Below are positions 9,506 through 21,136 of a stretch of DNA of 64,000 nucleotides, one piece after another. The notes below the pieces were generated by a model that was given only the letters and a program-made list of their open reading frames with translations, had not been told where the DNA came from and did not search any database. The stretch is from Thinopyrum elongatum (lineage: Eukaryota; Streptophyta; Magnoliopsida; Poales; Poaceae). The stretch spans positions 181,962,942 through 182,026,941 of the forward strand of contig CM022302.1 in NCBI GenBank assembly GCA_011799875.1. Reading direction: 5' to 3'. A program made the position numbers and the translations under genes. Position 1 is the stretch's first letter; every line of letters begins with the position of its first letter.

Positions 9506-11617
9506 CTAGGCATGATCTCCGGGAGCTCCTGAAGGGGTCTTCTGGCTTGTAGCTCCGATGTGCGTAGACATCGTTGAGAGGAGTCCATCTGCAAATGCTT
9601 CAGCTGATGTCTGTGGAGTTGGTGGAGTAGATACTGGAGGAGCAACTATGGCTATGGTGGCAGGAGCAGAATGAGCAGGTCTCAAATCTACAACTAGTTC
9701 AGCAGAAGACCTCTGTGCCCTAGGCACTGACTGAAATCTGTGTGTAGTGGGTCTGTCATCATTGTCATCAGCATCATCCCTCAGCTTCTCAACTATAGTC
9801 TGAATCTCTGTGACCCTCGCATCAAGGTTGTACATTTTATCTTCCACAATCCTCTCTAAGCTCTCCTGATTCTTAGTCAAGTTGGCCAGACTCTTCTCAA
9901 TCCTCAGGGTAGCCTCTAGCAGATATGTGAGCTGATCTTGCTTGGTCTTGAGATTTGCAATTGAAGCATCTGGAGCACTTGCTGCCTTTGCTGCTTTTGC
10001 AGCCTTTGCCTTATCAATCTTCTCTTGGGCCTCAGCAGATGTAGGATGTGATGCATCCATGACAACTTTATTGTACTCAAAATCTGGCCTAAGAGGTAAG
10101 TGCTCTTTGTCAAGTAGATATGTTCCAGTTCCAACCTTGGAGTTTATCAACATCTGAATATGTGGAGCATATCCACATGACCTCTTCTGGTCAGCTGCTG
10201 TCCTCTTGATTGTCTCAACTATCAAGCTCATAACCTTGAATTTTTGGGGAACATCAAACAGGTGTAGCAAGTTGATGGAATGGCCACGTATTATTCTGTG
10301 ATCTCCTGACTTGGGCAACAAAGTATGCCTCAGGATGGTGTTCATGGTGGTCAGTCCAGCAAGCAGGTAGTAGATTGAGCCAAACTTGTGAGTGTCTAGA
10401 GCTGCATCAGGAATAGGCTTATACATGTTAGCCATGGAGTTGTGATCCTTTCTGGGTTTGCCATACACATCAAGATCATCTTCATCTTCCTGTGGAGCAT
10501 TGATGAGCTCAGCCCATTCAGAGATTGATGACTGGTACCTGGTGCCCTCAGTCATCCACACTATCTTCCCATCTGGATAGAAGTGTGCAGTGGAGTAAAA
10601 CTGCATAATCATCTCATCATTCCACTTAGTGAGCTTCTGTCCAACAACATCATCAACTTCATTCAGCCTGAAGCTCTCATGAACATGGGGAAAATAATCT
10701 TCATTTTCATCAATGTATTTCTAGTCAACCCATTTCATATCACATACAATGGGCTTCTTGTCCAGCAACACAGTCTCATAGAAGTCATGTTGTTCTCTGG
10801 TATGGAAACGATAGTCAACAGCAGTCCTCCTCCTTGTGGCATATGGATATGTCTTTCAACATTGTCTCAGACCTGCATCCTTTCTTAGCTTCATGTTCTT
10901 AGCCACTGGATGATCATCATTGTGGTCTGGAATCTTTGGCTTTAGTTTTCTGAGCAGTAGTGGCTCATCATCCTCTTGGACCTCAGGCACTGGGGCCTTG
11001 TTCTTCTCTACAGCTAGGATATTTCTTGTGGATCTCTTTGGAGCAGTTGACTTGGGTGCTTGAGCTGGAGCTTTGGGCTAGGGCTTGGAGGGAGCAGCAC
11101 CAGTCTTAATGGCATCAGCCATCAACTTTTGAGACTTGGCAGGTGGTGCCTCAGCTTGCTCTTCCTCCTCCTCATCATCACTTTTCCTCATAGAAGGTTT
11201 TCCAATCACTCTAGCATTTGTTGTTCTGGCCCTCTTCTTCTTCTTTCCATCTCCAACCTCATCATCAGATTGTTCAAGAGTGAACTTCATAGTTTCTTAT
11301 GTCACAGTTAACTGCCTCACTTTAGACATAGGAGCTCTTCTAGCAGGAGCTTTCTTCTGCAGTCCTGGCTTGGTGGTGGCAGCAGCACCAACATACTCTT
11401 TCTTGACCACTTTCTTCTTGGAAGTCACTTCTTCCTCAATCACAAAATCTTCATCCTCTCTTTCAGAATTCCTCTTCTTCCTTGGTCTGGTAGCAGCTTT
11501 TGGCAAGTTGCTAGGAGTGCTTCTACTGCCCTCATCATAGCTACCACTAGGGCTTGTGCCCTCACTGAGGTTGACTTCTTCCTCTGACCTGTTCTGACTA
11601 TCACTGGCCTTAGACAT
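9506..11617 (-). pseudogene. 3' ORF of Max-1 (SIRE-lineage extra ORF), several stops
   Basis: One minus-strand frame runs from ATG 11617 (MSKASDSQNRSEEEVNLSEG) to a stop at 9506. It is broken by stops near 11297, 11078, about 10869 and about 10722. The N-terminal third is lysine/acidic and low in complexity (nuclear-signal-like KKKKRARTT). The middle third is a globular region with FHTREQHDFYETVLLDKKP and, later, KIVWMTEGTRYQSSISEWAE. I recognise this as the type found in plant transposon-associated ORFs. The end is a coiled coil (DQLTYLLEATLRIEKSLANL) and a proline/threonine-rich tail. In this lineage a separate ORF after pol is usual, often called env-like, with unproven function. The stops fit single C-to-T or G-to-A changes. 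Confidence 0.7.
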
Positions 11618-13367
11618 CTCTGCAAACTGACCCTGTGAATAGATGGATATGGGTAGAGAGGAGATGAGCATCACAAAAGAAAGCTGGTTTTTGCAAAAAT
11701 TGAGTCAAAATCTTAACTTTAGTTTTCTGCAGAAAGCATTTGCATTTCGGAGCTATCGATATGATAATCTCGGTGACACCGAAGCACTTAACAGAGCCTA
11801 AAACATGCAATTTCGGTCAGACTGAGTTGCAGTTCGGTGACTCCGAGATGCTAGGGTTTCACTGAGAAATTGCTTTCGGTCTCACCGATCAGTACGTTTC
11901 GGTCAGACCAATTTGTACTTAGTGAAATGGCCAGGGCCAATCGGTGGGACCAAAAACTTCATTTCGGTCGGTCCGAGATGAGTTCGGCGGAAACCTAACC
12001 CTAATATTTTGCATCAAATCTAATCTAATGGAACTTTTGTGTGGATAGGAAGTTTTCAATCATGGCAAGAATACAGGCATTAACTTTGTGCATTCAATCA
12101 GATAAAGAATTTACACAAAGGGGTCGAACCATACCCTAACTTGGTGATGGCTCGCTACGGTGTCAACGGCGGAGGCGATTCCCGTTGACGGCAGTGGAGA
12201 CCTGCGACGATGGCGCACAGGTGGAGACGGCGACGATCCGGAGACCAAGAGCGGCAGCAATGGGGGGCGTGGGCTTGAGTGTTTGAAGAAATTTCCAAAC
12301 GTCGGGCCGCGGCATATATACCCATTAGCTGTCGGTGGCGCTGAGTCGAACGATTCAGTGGCACCGAGATGCAAAACTGCTTGCAGTTGCTGCAACTCGG
12401 TGAGACCGAAGAGTTCTAATCGGTGGCACCGAGGTGAAAACCTATATCAACCTAGAGGTTTCGTTGGGACCGAATATGAATGTGTTGGTCTGACCGAAAT
12501 TCACTAAGAGGTTTTGGAAGTCGGCCCTTGACGGATCGGTGGCTCTGAGTGCTCCTCACCCGGAGGGTCCGAAAAAGACTTGTCCAAATTTTGTGATATA
12601 GCATGAAAAGAATTTGAGAAGATAAAAAGCATAGATAGCTAGAGGGAGTACTTAGGCATTCTTGTCCATCCATTTGGCCAATAAAAACCAAACAATCAAA
12701 ACTACAAATGGATGTCCTCGAATGGAGAAAATTATGCAACCAACATGCTCACACAATAAGATAGCAAATGAAACATGTGACAAAGCATGCACATACACTC
12801 TAGCATCTATCAAGCATTTGGCGATGACTAGGTCATCTATATATGAGTATATTGACTTAGGAGTCAAATGAGAACATTTGATCATAGGTCATACTCATCG
12901 TTTAAGCGCAAGTGGGGTTACCACTTTTACATAAAGCATTGTTGTGTTCACACCATTAGAGTTGCTTTAGCTCAATTTTTAGAGCAAAGCTCCCCCTAGA
13001 TGTGATATCCCCCCTTAGAGGGATGAACTAACCTTGGGTTTTGTCGATGATGACTTCATGTAGATAGTGAAGATGTGGGTGCTCAATGTTGATGTAGATC
13101 TTTTGGAGCCATCCATTGGAGTGTGTTGCACTTTCAATACCTACATGGGTTAGTCCCACAAGGAACATACAAGGATATCCATAGACATAGAGTGAATTAC
13201 ACATATGATGATGTCCATGAAAGCATTAGATTACCTTGTCCCTTGTCTTACCAACAAGAGGGTTTGTGACTCCATGAACTAGTGCAAGATATGAAAGTTG
13301 ATTGCACATGTTCTTGCCGAAATGAATATGAGTGAAGTATGTTGGCGGAGTCACCCTCAAGAACACT
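11618..13367. other. Max-1 interior where pol would be expected
   Basis: No protease, integrase, RT or RNase H motif is found. The stretch 11750-12560 contains scattered TCGGTxxxACCGA dyads like those in the LTR. It also holds a GC-rich block (12140-12400) with a TATA box. 12560-13367 is AT-rich and holds nothing recognisable. Confidence 0.7.
12313..12320 (-). promoter_or_regulatory. Possible internal promoter of the Max-1 3' ORF
   Basis: TATATATG on the minus strand, in the context AATGGGTATATATGCCGCGG, is followed by a GC-rich leader-like block and, about 700 nt downstream, the 3' ORF start at 11617. Surrounding TCGGT/ACCGA dyads resemble those next to the LTR TATA box. An internal promoter for the 3' ORF is inference. 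Confidence 0.4.
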
Positions 13368-15555
13368 CTAGTTCTTCTTCTTTGGGATCCACATCAACTT
13401 GATGGGAATCCTTGGAGTTGTAGTCGTACTTGACGAAGTAGAACTTGACGTAGTCTTGGGAACCCACTTGACCATGGCCTTAGGAGCTTCTTCAAATGAA
13501 TTGATCTCTTCTTGAAGCTTGTCCTTGCCTTTTAGCTTGTGGTCTTGTGGTGGAAGAGCATCTTGAACTTGTGTTCCCTTGAAAGAAGTGGGGTCATACT
13601 TCTCTTGTTGAGGAACAAACTTCGTCTTGGGGTATTGATCTTCTTCCCACTCAACTCCATTGGCATTGAACTTTCATTCAAAACCAACACCTTGATTCTT
13701 CCAGTGCCTTCCTTGCTTGCGTACAATTTCCTCAAATTGCTTACTTCCAGCAAGGCTCTTGTAAACACCTTTCTCTATAATTCCCTTCAATAAGCTATTT
13801 TCTTGCTCAAGTGTAATTTGGCTAAGAGAATCATTAGTGGAATCAAGAGAACTACTAGAAGCAACAATATTGGATTTAACATTGTTATTGTTACTACTAG
13901 AAGAAGAATCTTTCTTACTCTTATTGCTAGATTTTACTTGTGGCATATAAGTAGACAAGAGGAGACGCTTGGCAATGTAAGAAGAACTCTTCTTTCGAAG
14001 ATCATCATTGATAGCTTTTAGGAACCCATGCTCTTGCTCTAAATTTAGCTTCTCGAAGCGTAGCTTCTCATGAGTCCTTAGGAGCTCTCTATGATCCTCT
14101 AGATTTGTTTCATGAGCCAACTTAAGAGTGTTTAGTTCTTTAGTTAGACGCTCAATCTCCTTCTTATCATTGTCATTCATTTCATCTTGATTAGCATGAT
14201 TATTAGCAAGTTCATCATAGTTTTCATCACTAGTGTTGTCAACAAGTAAATCATCATCACCTAGCAAATCATCTTCACCACTATTGAAACCAACATACTC
14301 GGGGTGTGATACCTTAGGGCCTTTAGCCATGAAGCATCTTCCAATTCCTTCATTTGGTGAGTCAAATATGTCGTAGGAGTTGGATGACACAAGTGCAAGA
14401 CCGGCAACACCTTCATCTTGAGTATATTCAGAGTCAGAGTGATAACTTCTCTCGGAGTAGTTGTCGGAGTCGGAACCGGATACCCATTCACCAACGTGAG
14501 CTTGATGTCTTCATCTTGTGTAGCTCTTTTGATGATTTGTCCTTCCTTTCTGAATCCTTGCTTCTACGAGAGGGTCTTCGTTCATAACGATCATCTCTAC
14601 TCCTTCTCTCTCTTGGAGGTGATTCATCTCTTCTACTCCTCCTTTTTGGTGAATCTTCTCTTTTCTTGTAGGGAGCCGTACACTCATTGGAGTAGTGTCC
14701 GGGTCTTCCACAATTGTAGCAATTGCGATCATGACTAGAAGATCTTTTGTCATTGTAGGACCTTGACTTGGAGCTTCTCTCTTTGCCTCTATTCTTGTAG
14801 AACTTGTTGAAGTTCTTCACCATTAAGCTCAATTCTTCATTGGAGACTTGCTTCTCACTTGATGTTGTAGGAGCATCACTTGAAGCTTTGTAAGCACCAC
14901 TTGACTTGTTGTGGATCTCTTCCTTATCCTTGAGTGACATCTCATGAGCAACAATTCTACCGATGACTTCCGTGGGCTTGAGATCTTTGTAATTGGGCAT
15001 CATTTGGATCAAGGTGCACACGGTATCATATTTTCCATCCAAGGCTCTTAGGATCCTCTTGATGATGAATTTGTCGGTCATCTCTTCGCTTCCTAATCCA
15101 GCAATCTCATTTGTGATGAGAGCAAGCCTAGAGTACATTTCAGCAACACCTTCACCATCCTTCATTTTGAACTTGTCAAGTTGACTTTGAAGCACATCCA
15201 ATTTGGATTCCTTGATGGACTCGGTACCTTCGTGCATATCAACCAAAGTATCCCAAATTTCCTTTGCATTATCAAGGCTTCTTATTTTGTTGAATTCTTC
15301 GGGGCACAATCCATTGAAGAGAATATCGCAAGCTTGAGCATTGTATTGCAACATCTTCATCTCTTCCGCGGATGCTTCATGATCCGGTTCTTTTCCATCC
15401 TCGAAGAAATCACCTTGCAAGCCAATACGCACAATAGCCCAAACGGCGGGGTAATGACCAAGAATATGCATTTTCATCTTATGCTTCCAACTAGCAAAAT
15501 TAGTACCATCAAAATAAGGACCTCTACGGTGGCAATTTCCCTCGCTAGACGCCAT
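13368..15555 (-). pseudogene. gag: Gag polyprotein of Max-1 (Copia, UBN2/CCHC)
   Basis: It begins with ATG 15555 (MASSEGNCHRRGPYFDGTNF), followed by the Copia gag core (FASWKHKMKMHILG, then KEIWDTLVDMHEGTESIKES and LKPTEVIGRIVAHEMSLKD). The zinc knuckle CYNCGRPGHYSNEC is intact, followed by an RS-rich stretch. A one-base frameshift near 14500 ends the first frame at 14488. The sequence continues in another frame (SYDIFDSPNEGIGRC) with a long coiled coil to a TGA at 13674-13676, then in that frame (KFNANGVEWEEDQYP) to TAG at 13368-13370. Gag forms the virus-like particle and binds the element RNA. No protease follows, so processing would need a related element. Confidence 0.85.
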
Positions 15556-15625
15556 ACTCTCCTAGGTTGTGAAACCAAGGCTATGATCACCAAAGCTATG
15601 AAAATCAAGGCAAATGGAGACCAAA

Positions 15626-15637
15626 GCTCTGATACCA
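15626..15637 (-). other. Primer binding site of Max-1
   Basis: TGGTATCAGAGC on the minus strand, complementary to the 3' end of initiator tRNA-Met, starts two bases after the 5' LTR end. This is the standard Copia primer site. Confidence 0.9.
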
Positions 15638-15639
15638 CT

Positions 15640-17219
15640 TGTAGGATCGAAAGTAGGTCTAGAGGGGGGATTAGACTACTTGACCAAATAAAAATCTAAC
15701 ATTTTCCCAATTTTAATTGTGGGCAGATTTTAGCAACTAGCACAAGTCAAGCAATCAACCTACACATGCAATTCTAAGAGTGTAGAAGCGGAAAGTAAAG
15801 CATTGCATATGAAGGTAAAGGGAAGGATTTGGAGAGTGCAAGCGCAATGATGACACGGAGATTTTTGGCGTGGTTCCGATAGGTGGTGCTATCATACGTC
15901 CATGTTGATGGAGACTTCAACCCATGAAGGGTAACGATTGTGTGAGTCCACGGAGGGCTCCACCCACGAAGGGTCCACGAAGAAGCAACCTTGTCTATCC
16001 CACCATGGCCATCGCCCACGAAGGACTTGCCTCACTCGGGTAGATCTTCATGAAGTAGGCGATCTCCTTGCCCTTACAAACTTCTTGGTTCAACTCCACA
16101 ACTTGGCGGAGGCTCCCAAGTGACACCTAACCAATCTAGGAGACACCACTCTCCAAAAGGTAATAGATGGTGTGTTGATGATGAACTCCTTGCTCTTGTG
16201 CTTCAAATGATAGTCTCCCCAACACTCAACTCTCTCTCTCATAGATTTGGATATGGTGGAAAGATGATTTGAGTGGAAAGCAACTTGGGGAAGGCTAGAA
16301 ATCAAGAATCTTGTGGTAGGATTGGAATATCTTGATCTCAACACATGAGTAGGTGGTTCTCTCTCAGAAAATGTATGCTGGAAGTGTAGGCATGTTCTGA
16401 TGGCTCTCTCACATATGTAGATGGGGGTGGAGGGGTATATATAGCCTCCACACAAAATCCAACTGTTACACACATTTGACCCAACTCGGTCAAACCGAAT
16501 AGATGAACTCGGTGAGACCGATTTAGTTCAAAATGTGAATGTTAGGAATCTCGGTGGGACCGACTGGAACAACTCGGTGGGATCGATGTGCTAGGGCTTA
16601 GGGCAAACATCAACTCGGTGGCACCGATTGCATCAACTCGATGAGACCGAAGTGAAGCAATAAGGCAACAGAGCGAATGTCAAGCCAACTCGGTGAGACC
16701 GATTGCATAACTTGCTGAGACAGAAATGAATGCAACAAGTCATAGAGCGTTGGCAAGGCCATCTCGGTGAGATCGAGATCCATATCGGTGTGACCGAACT
16801 GTTAGGGTTTCTCGCAGTGGCTATGTCATATGAACTCTGTGGCTCCGGATAGAATGAATCGGTGGGGCCGAGTTGGAGTTTGGGATTTTGACATATTTGG
16901 AATGAGAAAGTGGTTGAGGTTATTTGGAGCAATATAACTAAGCATTTGAGTAAGCAAGCCATTAAGCAACACCTCATCCCCTTTTAATAGTATTGGCTTT
17001 CCTATGGACTCAATGTGATCTTGGATCACTAAAATATAAATGAAGAGTCTTGAGCTTTTGCCAATATGTGTCCTTAGCATTTTGAGGGTTCCACATCTCT
17101 AGTCCATGCCATGCCATTCATTGAACTCTCTGAAATATTAAACTTGAATGGATATTAGTTCAATGAGCTATATGTTGTTATAAATTACAAAAACTACCCG
17201 GGGATTAGTTGCACTTTCA
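15640..17219 (-). repeat. Max-1 5' LTR
   Basis: This 1580-bp LTR starts TGAAAGTGCAAC at 17219 and ends CCTACA at 15640 on the minus strand. The TATA box is at 16436-16443. The dyad-rich block is at about 16480-16870. Its own interruption-free sequence gives the empty-site reference for both insertions in Max-2. Confidence 0.93.
16436..16443 (-). promoter_or_regulatory. TATA box in Max-1 5' LTR
   Basis: TATATATA on the minus strand, in the same context as the 3' LTR copy. It would drive the element's genomic RNA. The clustered TCGGT/ACCGA dyads lie just upstream of it in the transcribed orientation. Confidence 0.7.
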
Positions 17220-17318
17220 CAATCAAAACTATAGCATCGCCACCCATATAAGTTGGTATGGTCAGACACTTTAATCGCAAAATGTTCATCTTTATTCTCT
17301 CATGGTGGGGTCACTACT

Positions 17319-18056
17319 AAGCTATCTTATCAGGGACCTGATCCTTGTCTCCACTTGGCTTCTTCTGTGTGGACTTGATCTCCTCAAGTTCTTCCGCTAG
17401 ATTATCCCTGTTGACGCGGAGTTTCTTGTGACGTCCCTATAGTTCCTGGAGTTGGTCTGTGAGCTTCTGGATCTCAACATCCTTGGCATGGGATATGATC
17501 CTACTGTCCTTCAGTCCATGACGAATCTTCTGTATCTCGAGGTTTTGCTCCTCCAGCTTGGCTACTTTCAGCTTCTGGGTCCTTAGTTCTTCACGAAGTG
17601 CTTCCTTGTCAAATAAGGCTTCCAGAAGGTCCATCTGATGATTCTTGATGTAATACTCCAGAACCCGGTGATACACCAGCAGAGCTGAAAACTTCATCTT
17701 TGCTCATTCGTCAAGGAGATAGGTGCTCCATCAGCCTTCTGCCATCCAATCCTTCCAAAGAAATGCTTTCTTAATTCAGCACGGTGATGATAGCACAAGC
17801 GGGCGATAGCATCATGGAAAGCCATGTTTATGCCCATGCCTCTGCCATGAGCTATCATTCCGTAGTTGATATCTCCTGTCTTCGGGTTTTCTTGACGACC
17901 AAAAACTTCAGTCTTGACGCTCCATGTTCAGGTCTTCCTCTGACACACCTTGATCTCAGGTATCGGCAGCTTCAATAGTCTGACAAGTTCCACAAGGGCT
18001 GGACCATAGGGAAAGTCTTCATGGTGTTGTCTTTGGTTCAGGGTGAAGCTCTTCAT
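17319..18056 (-). pseudogene. Unrecognised ORF in gag position of element X
   Basis: Translation from ATG 18056 gives MKSFTLNQRQHHEDFPYGPA, about 430 nt past the primer site. A TGA interrupts it near 17930. The frame continues (NYGMIAHGRGMGINMAFHDA, then LRKHFFGRIGWQKADGAPIS) to about 17700. There a shift leads into MKFSALLVYHRVLEYYIKNH, a charged coiled coil (LREELRTQKLKVAKLEEQNL) and, past a TAG at 17437-17439, GRHKKLRVNRDNLAEELEEI to the final stop near 17319. I do not recognise the globular half. It has no CCHC knuckle. Its position suggests a structural protein, but that is inference. Confidence 0.5.
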
Positions 18057-18481
18057 TTAAAATTTTGAAGCCAGGGGTTTTCAGCAAAGAATTTCAGAAG
18101 GGTACGAGAATAACATAAGTTGATCTTATCAGAGCCTTCCTAAGTCATATCAATTGGGGAATTCTTCAGAGCCTTCAAATTCTTAGAGTCTTCGGAGTCT
18201 TCAACTGTTGTAGTTTCAATTCTAATGCACGGTAAAATCCTCTTTATTCTGAAGTGGTCTCAGTTGTCCGATATCATGTCCTTCTCCGAGTGGTCTCAAT
18301 AATTGAATCTCTGTGTGTTCAAAAGGGAAAGGGGTATAATCTACTATTTGAGGTAAGAGGGGGAATTTGGTAAAGCTCAGAAAAGATGAGAGTTAAATGA
18401 TCTTTTTAAAAATAAAGTTTTAGAGAAATCATTTCCTAAGGGCTCACAGTTTCTAGGGGTCACGTCCTATAGTCAACATGT

Positions 18482-18493
18482 GCTCTGATACCA
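18482..18493 (-). other. Primer binding site of element X
   Basis: TGGTATCAGAGC on the minus strand, four bases inside the LTR end (TGTAGCGACC at 18498). Confidence 0.85.
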
Positions 18494-18497
18494 TCTC

Positions 18498-18623
18498 TGT
18501 AGCGACCCGACCTCAAACGGTCAAGCCTCTGTGTATCTATGCCATTCCTGGACCAGTATGCTGGCACACACTGTACATCAGTGTATATATCAAAGTGCAA
18601 TCACATGTATAAATGACGTAAAA

Positions 18624-18680
<57 letters not shown>

Positions 18681-21131
18681 CTCATAAGTCTCAGCAGAAA
18701 CAATCAAACGGGTGTGGAGTCCCATCAACGCCATCGACAAGTTGAGTGTAGACTGTAACCCTGCAATGGAACTCACTCATCGTAGAAAATCCTGCAACAT
18801 GATACGTTGCAGCCATGTAGGTCAGTACATTGAATGTACCAGCAAGATCACAAAAAGATAAACAGATGATAAAACTATACTATATGCAATATGGCTTTGT
18901 GGCTCTGTGTCTGAGTTTTTTTGCATAGAAGTTGGTTTTATTTTTCCTACATCAAAATAATATCACGAGTCTTTACTACGGAGTTCTCTACTATGACATG
19001 GTTCCGCCAACCGATGCCTCATAGCCCAAAATAATCATATGTTGCCCACAATTAATTATCAGTCCGGTGTTGAGAGTTCAGAGATAGATACAAGTCCAGA
19101 GGCTCAATTAATTATCAGTTCCGCCAACGGTTGCTATATAATAATATGTTGGAGATAGTATGGAACATGATCAAATGTATATGGATAATAACATAAATGT
19201 TGTTCTACAGATTGCATATGATAGAGGAGTCCATTTGTAAAAGAATGAATTGAAACGAAACACTACAACTCAAGTTATAGCGAATTAGAGTTTGAATTAA
19301 ATTTAAATTCAAATAGTTCAAAAGTATTTGAAATTTGAGTTTACAGTATATGACTAGCAAGTATTTGGTGCAAGTGTTCGTAGGCAAAAAGAATCAATTG
19401 AATAGGATATACGGTTTGCGAAATATGAGCGAATGAAGATTTGAATTGATCGAATTTGAAAAGTTTGAACAAATGAAATATTGATTCTACAGAATAGTAG
19501 AGGTCATTATGAACATGTAGGAAAAAGAATCACTTAATTTGGATATACTGATTGAAAGTTGTGGCTAAACAAAAATTGGGCTAAAATCTGTGAATTTCTA
19601 GACTATTGTTGCGGCTGTTGTGCATGTCGCCACGTGGCGCAACGTGAATGGCCAGAGGGTGTCCGCTGCTAAGGCTACTCGACGGACAGCCGGCATGTAA
19701 CAGAAATGGTTCGGGAATAAAAAAAACTGGTGATCTAGTCTCTGTCGTCGGAGAGAGATCGGACGGTGCAGGGTGACTCACCGGAGAACAGGGCATGGTG
19801 GCGCCAAACTTGGGGAAGAAGAGCTGCAGGGCTCTGGCCGTTGACGTGTAGCTCGCTCCGGTGGTCTCATGACTCAGGGTAGTGCACGGGGAGGTGAAGC
19901 ATGGTGTGGCGTGTACGAGGTCATCCTCGGAGTGTTCCTCGGCCTCCTGGTGCAGCGGAGAAACATGGTCGGTGCTCTAGAGTGATCCGACGAAATGTGG
20001 CGGCGAGGGGTTTCTTCTATACTTCATGCCCGAGCTCGATTCAGGGCTTCCAAGACAAAACAAAAGAGTTAAGGAGTGGCTCAACAACACGTATATGAAG
20101 AAGCAGAGTTCAGACAGTCGAGGGGATCACCAGAGATGGCCGATTCACTCGCCGGAGTTTGGCTCTGCGGTGGATCTTCTCGAGGCCAGCAAGCACGAAA
20201 TCAGGGCGGATCTCGAGCGGCAATTGTGAGAATCGGATGAGAGAAACAAGAGGCATCGCTTGGTTCCCATGGATTGGAACAAGTTGTTCGGCGTTGCGCG
20301 AATCTCGCGGGATTTGGATCGGGCTTGTTGTAGTTGTCGTGCATGGGTAGGAGTCCGGCTCAAAGTTGAAGACAAAGGTGGACCAGCGGTGTCGGTGAGA
20401 GATAGGAGATGAAGAGAAAAAGAAAGGACTGGGGCGCCGCTGCTGCTGGGCTTCGGCCTGCTGGGCCCTCTGCTACTGCCTACTGTGCTGCGCGCGCTGT
20501 GCGGCAGATAGCCGCTGGGTAGCTGGGTAGGTTTAGTGTAGAAATGATTGTGGCTCCAAAAATGAACCAAATCATTTTATAAATAAAACCAGAACATTTA
20601 CAATAGTATATATCTAATATAGAAAAATAGTGAACATTTTTCCATGCCAAATATTTGTATAAAATACATATACTTTTTATAAACTTTACTTGGACACTTA
20701 TATAGTGTTTCATAAAAATATTTTTCAACTCCAGAGAAAAATGCAATTAACATTTAAACAATTTCCAACTCTTTTAATATTGAAGGAGTCATATTACCTT
20801 CTCTCTTCTATTTTTTAATTAGACTTGTTTAAATATTAAAAATCCAAATGAGAGAATATTTAGTTATTCATCAATATTATTCTTTGAGGAAGTCATGTCA
20901 TCCTCTCTCATATTTGAATTGGAACTATTATGAATATTCTCAAACCCAAAGTAAGAACCAAATGAATAATTGGGAAAGTCTTTTTATTTCCTCTCGTTTA
21001 TTATTCATTTAAATATTCCAAAAGTTTCAAGTCCTAACCAAATTTAACTAAGAACAAGCAATACAAGCAAGTTTTTAATTAATCCTATTTAAATAATTAA
21101 CATTCCAAAATTTAAAATTTGGGATGTTACA
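18498..21131 (-). repeat. 5' LTR of element X (2634 bp)
   Basis: It is bounded by TGTAGCGACCCGACC (18498) and GGGATGTTACA (21131). It contains a GC-richer block at about 19600-20560 and AT-rich flanks. No coding frame is supported. The reading frame of alternating Y and I residues at 18531-18776 is only the AT repeat. Confidence 0.85.
18627..18676. repeat. (AT)n microsatellite, about 25 units
   Basis: An uninterrupted AT dinucleotide run of about 50 bp inside the LTR of X, followed by ACAC. Confidence 0.97.
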
Positions 21132-21136
21132 CATGA

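Larger units (their letters stand above)
7389..17219 (-). mobile_element. Max-1: complete non-autonomous Maximus/SIRE-like Copia retrotransposon
   Basis: LTRs lie at 7389-8964 and 15640-17219, starting TGAAAGTGCAACTAATCCCC and ending CCTACA on the minus strand. The 5-bp target duplication CAATC is perfect (7384-7388 and 17220-17224). A tRNA-Met-type primer site lies just inside the right LTR and a polypurine tract just inside the left. The interior has a CCHC gag and, beyond a gap, a separate long ORF before the 3' LTR, the arrangement of the SIRE/Maximus lineage. Protease, integrase, RT and RNase H are missing. In the first 220 aligned LTR bases I count 9 differences (about 4%), so it is not a recent insertion. 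The family name is inferred from this layout. Confidence 0.9.
17225..21131 (-). mobile_element. Element X: minus-strand LTR retrotransposon, right part
   Basis: The right LTR runs 18498-21131. On the minus strand it starts TGTAACATCCCAAATTT and ends GGTCGCTACA. A tRNA-Met-type primer site follows at 18493-18482, so this is the 5' LTR of a minus-strand element. The interior continues left to 17225 and, across Max-1, to 7284. The 3' half lies outside the window or was lost at the CACTA-1 insertion. The sequence right of the LTR (21132) is element Y. Its superfamily is not proved because no pol is present. A TGTAACA..CCC LTR is usual for Triticeae Gypsy elements. Confidence 0.8.

Noticed and set aside
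15626..15637. tRNA-like sequence (also at 18482, 23921, 45023 and 62048)
   Set aside because: These are primer binding sites of 12-20 nt at LTR borders, not tRNA genes.
18531..18776. Frames on both strands with long alternating Y and I
   Set aside because: They are translations of the AT microsatellite.
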